Shown here: positions 60,701 to 64,000 of the stretch, one piece after another
How the letters are laid out: every line of letters begins with the position of its first letter
Position numbering within the stretch: position 1 is the stretch's first letter
Source: Porphyridium purpureum
Taxonomy: Eukaryota > Rhodophyta > Bangiophyceae > Porphyridiales > Porphyridiaceae
Direction of reading: 5' to 3'
Length of the DNA stretch: 64,000 nucleotides
NCBI GenBank assembly: GCA_008690995.1
Contig: VRMN01000007.1
Location: 620,001-684,000 of the forward strand
The notes under the pieces: generated by a model
Seen by the model: only the letters and a program-made list of their open reading frames with translations
Told to the model about the DNA's origin: nothing
Databases searched by the model: none
Translations under genes and position numbers: made by a program

Positions 60701-61923
60701 CACCGCCACCACCACCGCATTGCCTCCATTATTAAACCGCGTCTTGCAGCTCCACTTGCACCGCCACCGCGCCCCTTGCGTTTCCGCCACCACCGCGGTA
60801 CACGCACTGTACCGCATCAAAGATGACGCCATCGTTCTGTCATCATGCATCGCTGCACTCCGCGATGCCACCGAGTGCTCTGTGATCCAGCCAGGCCACT
60901 TTCATCAGCATCAGCTCCAGAGCGCGCGCGTCCAAACGATGACGCCACCGTTCTGTCATCACGACGCCGCGCCCGTGCGTTCCCGACTGACACCACAACG
61001 TCATCCCTGAACCTTCCATGATGCCACACATCTCATCTTCACCGCTCTCCATGATGCCATCCTTTCATCCCGTTCGCACGTGTGTGTGTGTGTGTATGTG
61101 TGTGTATGTGTGTATGTCCATGATGTACTCATCCTCAACACTTGTCAGTAATCATAGCACTCAGTACAAATACTACTAGTACTAGTACTACTAGTAGTAG
61201 TTAGTAGTAGTTAGTAGTAGGTGGTGGTGGTGGCGATCATAACAAGACGAACACGCAAGTGGCTGCGATAAAAAGACCAGGACAACCAAACGACTAGGTA
61301 AAAGACTGGAAAAAGGGAAGGGGCGCGCTTAGAAGTTGTAAACACGCAAGCACGGCGCGCAAGCGCGCGATAAAAAGAAATAAAGACGGGATAGCGCGGT
61401 GTGATAGTAGAGTGCGGGTGTTTTGATATGGAGATGGGGAAAGGGAAGGAACGAAGCGGGAGAAGAGAGGAGAAAGGGGAGGGGAGAAGGAAGGAAGGAG
61501 ACAAGGGGAAGAGTGGCAAGAGTGGCGAGGGGGTGGGGAGTTTGGGGAGTGTGGGGAAGGGGTTGTTGGGGAGGGAGGCGGTACAGGATTGGGGTGGAGG
61601 GCGTGGATGATATCTGCATACTTGTGTGTGTGTGTGTGTGAGAGTTTGAGTGCGTGACGCGGATGTGCAGTTGAGTGGGAGAAGGGTGGGTTGGCGAGTG
61701 GTGCGAGTGGAGGAGGGGCAGTTCGATGCGGAGTGGGGAAGTGGGCGCGGTGACGGGGAAGGCGGTGGGGAGGAAGGAGGCGGGACGAGATCGGGGGTGG
61801 GGAGAGGCGGGGCGCGTGGCGTCGATCGCGCAATAGGCGGGGGAGTGAGGTCGGAAAGGGAGGTAACGAGCGGCACCCGCCAGGGGTGGGTCGAGGGGTC
61901 GTGGTCGTGGGCTCGCGCGCGTC
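60701..61923. other. Simple-repeat-rich intergenic region
   Basis: No gene. ACTGTACCG at 60806-60814 is followed by CATCAAAGATGACG and repeated CGTTCTGTCATCA words (about 60833 and 60949). Then come a TG microsatellite (61081-61117), a TACTAG/TAGTAG repeat with self-complementary arms (61171-61220), a purine tract (61425-61515), a second TG run (61622-61640) and a G-rich leader up to the ATG at 61924. Confidence 0.5.
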
Positions 61924-64000
61924 ATGGCGGAGCCAATGGACGAGGAACAGCACATTGTGCTTCTGTCCGACGACGTGCTGACCTCGGTGCCAAATGCAAC
62001 CATGGTGCTGATGGAAGGCCCCGACGTCGAAAAGCTCGCGGTGCTGTACCAGTTCCCGCAGTTCTTGGAGCACTGTCCGGAAGAGTCGATCGAAACGATG
62101 ATCCCGGAAATCTGCCGCGACGTGATCAAGTGGAACGCGCGGCTGCAGATGGCGTCCGCCGAGGCGCTCTACCACGCCGTTCACATGAAACTACCGGAGG
62201 CGATTGCCAAGCGCATTTCGGTCGGCGCGCTCCGTGTGATTCAAACGATCGGCCCGGGCGACGTGTTCGACGCGTTTGGCGAGATTCTGTCCATGATTCT
62301 GCCGCAGCTGCTGCGCGAAGACGTGTTGCAGCTCATTGTGCCGGCCACGAAGGAGCGTGCGGCGTCGGATCGCGTCGAGTCCAGGCGGCTTGCTGCGCGC
62401 ATCATTGGCTCGCTGGTCGATAAGCTCAACGCGTCGGAAATTGAGGAGCAGTTTCTCGATCAAACACTGGCTCTGCTGAAAGACCCAGACGCGTCCGTGC
62501 GCGCGATGATTGCGCAGTCGCTCGTGCAGGTCGCGTCGGCGCTCCCGCTCGCTACCTGCGAAAAGTATTTTTTAACCGCGCTGCTGGACATGTTCAAGCA
62601 CGACCCAGACGCGCGCGTGAAAGCGTCGTGCCTGCGCGCGCTCGCGCGATCCGCCGAGGCACACAAGGAGCGCGCCGCGGACGCCGACTCTCAGGCGAAC
62701 CCGAACGGCTTTTTCTCCGTCGTAGTGCCATTGTTTCTGGAGGAGTGTGAAAACGCGTCCAAAGTGGCATCGTCGGATCTTCGAACGATCGATGACGACA
62801 CGTACTTACTCCTTGAAATCTTTGCCGAGGTGTACGGCTACTTTGTGGTCGCCGTGGGCAACGTGCTCAAGCTGGACGATCAGCAGCAGTACTTTGAGCA
62901 ATGGACGACGGTCCTCAATTCTCTTCGTCGAATGGTGACGTGCAACGGCCCCACTGTGCGGCAGTGGTGTGCGTTCAACTTGCCGGCGGTCGTGTTGACA
63001 TGTGCGCACCGACGGCCGGACCGAATCAAGGGCGTGCTTACCGCGCTTTCGACAGACACGGATGTGGAAACGCGAGGCACACTCGCCAATGGTGTGCACG
63101 AGATCATCAAGGTGCTGTCCAACCACGAGCTGCTGCGGAAGGAGGCCATTACCGCTCTGTGTGCGCTCGTCAATGACTCGAATAACCACGTGCGCATTTC
63201 GGCGATCAAGAATCTCGCCCTAGACCTCGAACATTTGTCGCGATCGGACTCATCGATCAATGTGGCGCCGTACGAGGCATCGCGACAATTGGAGCCGATT
63301 TTCAGCAACCTGGAGACCATCAGCCAGGACAGCTGGCGTTCACAAGAGATCTTGTCGCAGCAGCTCGGTAAATGCGCGCGACTGTGTGCGCAGGAGATTC
63401 TTTGCAACAATGTGGCGCCCGTGCTCTTCCAAATCGCTCGCGCATCAACGTACCTCGTGCGTAAAGCAGGTATGCATGCTCTTGTAGAGGTGGTGCGCTA
63501 CATTCCAGACATTCGAAGACGTGACCACATCATGAAGCACTTTCGCACGCAGTGGGCACAGGGTAAGGTGTACTGGACTCGGCTGGCGTTCATCGAGTCG
63601 GCGTTTCGCGCGATCGAAATCTTTTCCACTCAGCTCTTTCACGAGCTTTTTGCAGAAGAACTTTTTGCCATGGTACGCGATCCCGTGCCAAACGTGCGGT
63701 TGCGACTGCTGGAGCTGCTGCGGCAAATGGTACCTGCGTGGAGGGACTCGAGGCCATACTTGGACGCCGTAAAGTACCTGCAGGCGCACGACAAGGACCC
63801 GCAAGTTCACGAAGAGGCCACGCAAGTGATCAAGTTAATAGAGGAGTCCAAAGGCGCAACAGAGGAGTTGCGCGCCGCAGACGCGGCCAAGGAAGAGGCC
63901 GAGCGTGCCTTTTTCGTGCGCAAGACAAAGAAGGATAAGAGCGAAGCGCCAATCAAGCCGCTGCCAGACGTGGAACGGCCGGCATCAGTCCCGGCAGGCT
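61924..64000 (+). CDS. HEAT-repeat protein like PP4/PP2A regulatory subunits, 3' end outside the window
   Basis: The frame is open from ATG 61924 to the window end (692 residues visible). It is all-helical with HEAT repeats: ARLQMASAEALYHAVHMKL, LLKDPDASVRAMIAQSLVQV, HDPDARVKASCLRALARSA, NDSNNHVRISAIKNLAL and VRDPVPNVRLRLLELLRQM. The order and the segment KVYWTRLAFIESAFRAIEIF resemble PPP4R4 and, more distantly, the PP2A A-subunit, so a phosphatase scaffold or regulator is inferred. An acidic insert at about 270-300 is typical of PP4R subunits. The last visible residues are Lys/Glu-rich and lead out of the repeats. Confidence 0.8.
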   Translation, partial: MAEPMDEEQHIVLLSDDVLTSVPNATMVLMEGPDVEKLAVLYQFPQFLEHCPEESIETMIPEICRDVIKWNARLQMASAEALYHAVHMKLPEAIAKRISVGALRVIQTIGPGDVFDAFGEILSMILPQLLREDVLQLIVPATKERAASDRVESRRLAARIIGSLVDKLNASEIEEQFLDQTLALLKDPDASVRAMIAQSLVQVASALPLATCEKYFLTALLDMFKHDPDARVKASCLRALARSAEAHKERAADADSQANPNGFFSVVVPLFLEECENASKVASSDLRTIDDDTYLLLEIFAEVYGYFVVAVGNVLKLDDQQQYFEQWTTVLNSLRRMVTCNGPTVRQWCAFNLPAVVLTCAHRRPDRIKGVLTALSTDTDVETRGTLANGVHEIIKVLSNHELLRKEAITALCALVNDSNNHVRISAIKNLALDLEHLSRSDSSINVAPYEASRQLEPIFSNLETISQDSWRSQEILSQQLGKCARLCAQEILCNNVAPVLFQIARASTYLVRKAGMHALVEVVRYIPDIRRRDHIMKHFRTQWAQGKVYWTRLAFIESAFRAIEIFSTQLFHELFAEELFAMVRDPVPNVRLRLLELLRQMVPAWRDSRPYLDAVKYLQAHDKDPQVHEEATQVIKLIEESKGATEELRAADAAKEEAERAFFVRKTKKDKSEAPIKPLPDVERPASVPAG

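Overview
The window looks like nuclear DNA of a unicellular red alga close to Porphyridium. This is an inference from four things: GC-rich genes that mostly read as single uninterrupted frames, wholly eukaryotic functions (cullin-3, kinesin-6, primase large subunit, USE1 SNARE, MDM35, RUS/DUF647, TALE homeodomain), a microbial-type class I terpene synthase of the kind known from red algae, and a class III fructose-bisphosphatase otherwise typical of Firmicutes.

Left arm (1-38.5 kb) is gene-rich. In order: a GT61-type glycosyltransferase, GrpE (-), a single 1487-residue protein joining a DEAD-box helicase to a TOP3B-type type IA topoisomerase, primase large subunit PRIM2, a PPR-like organellar protein (-), a J-like/PARP-zinc-finger/BRCT protein (-), a decayed WD40 gene, a terpene synthase (-), an ankyrin protein, USE1, a CCDC6-like coiled coil (-), cullin-3 (-), MDM35/TRIAP1 (-), a kinesin-6 motor, a BELL-like TALE homeodomain protein (-), class III FBPase and a REXO4-like exonuclease.

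Middle (39-53.3 kb) is a graveyard of mobile DNA, more AT-rich from about 46.5 kb. It holds two solo LTRs of one family in opposite orientation, a broken Ty1/copia-order element with a second copia fragment on the other strand, relics of the two ends of a Fanzor (eukaryotic TnpB) gene, and a dead Tc1-like transposon with about 130-bp terminal inverted repeats. From 53.3 to 56 kb I can resolve no gene.

Right arm (56-64 kb) returns to host genes: a secreted Cys-rich protein with a Pro-Thr-Ser hinge (-), a RUS/DUF647 protein, and a HEAT-repeat protein resembling PP4/PP2A regulatory subunits that runs off the window.

The most striking finding is the helicase-topoisomerase fusion at 3928-8391: it has the layout of reverse gyrase but is built from a eukaryotic DEAD-box RNA helicase and an RNA-capable topoisomerase family. 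Its upstream region carries dyads AAAGATG-N7-CATCTTT. Intergenic regions also share purine (GA) tracts that lie on the sense strand of the downstream gene, an ACTGTACC(T/G) motif and AAACCGTT clusters. I saw no tRNA, rRNA or CRISPR array.
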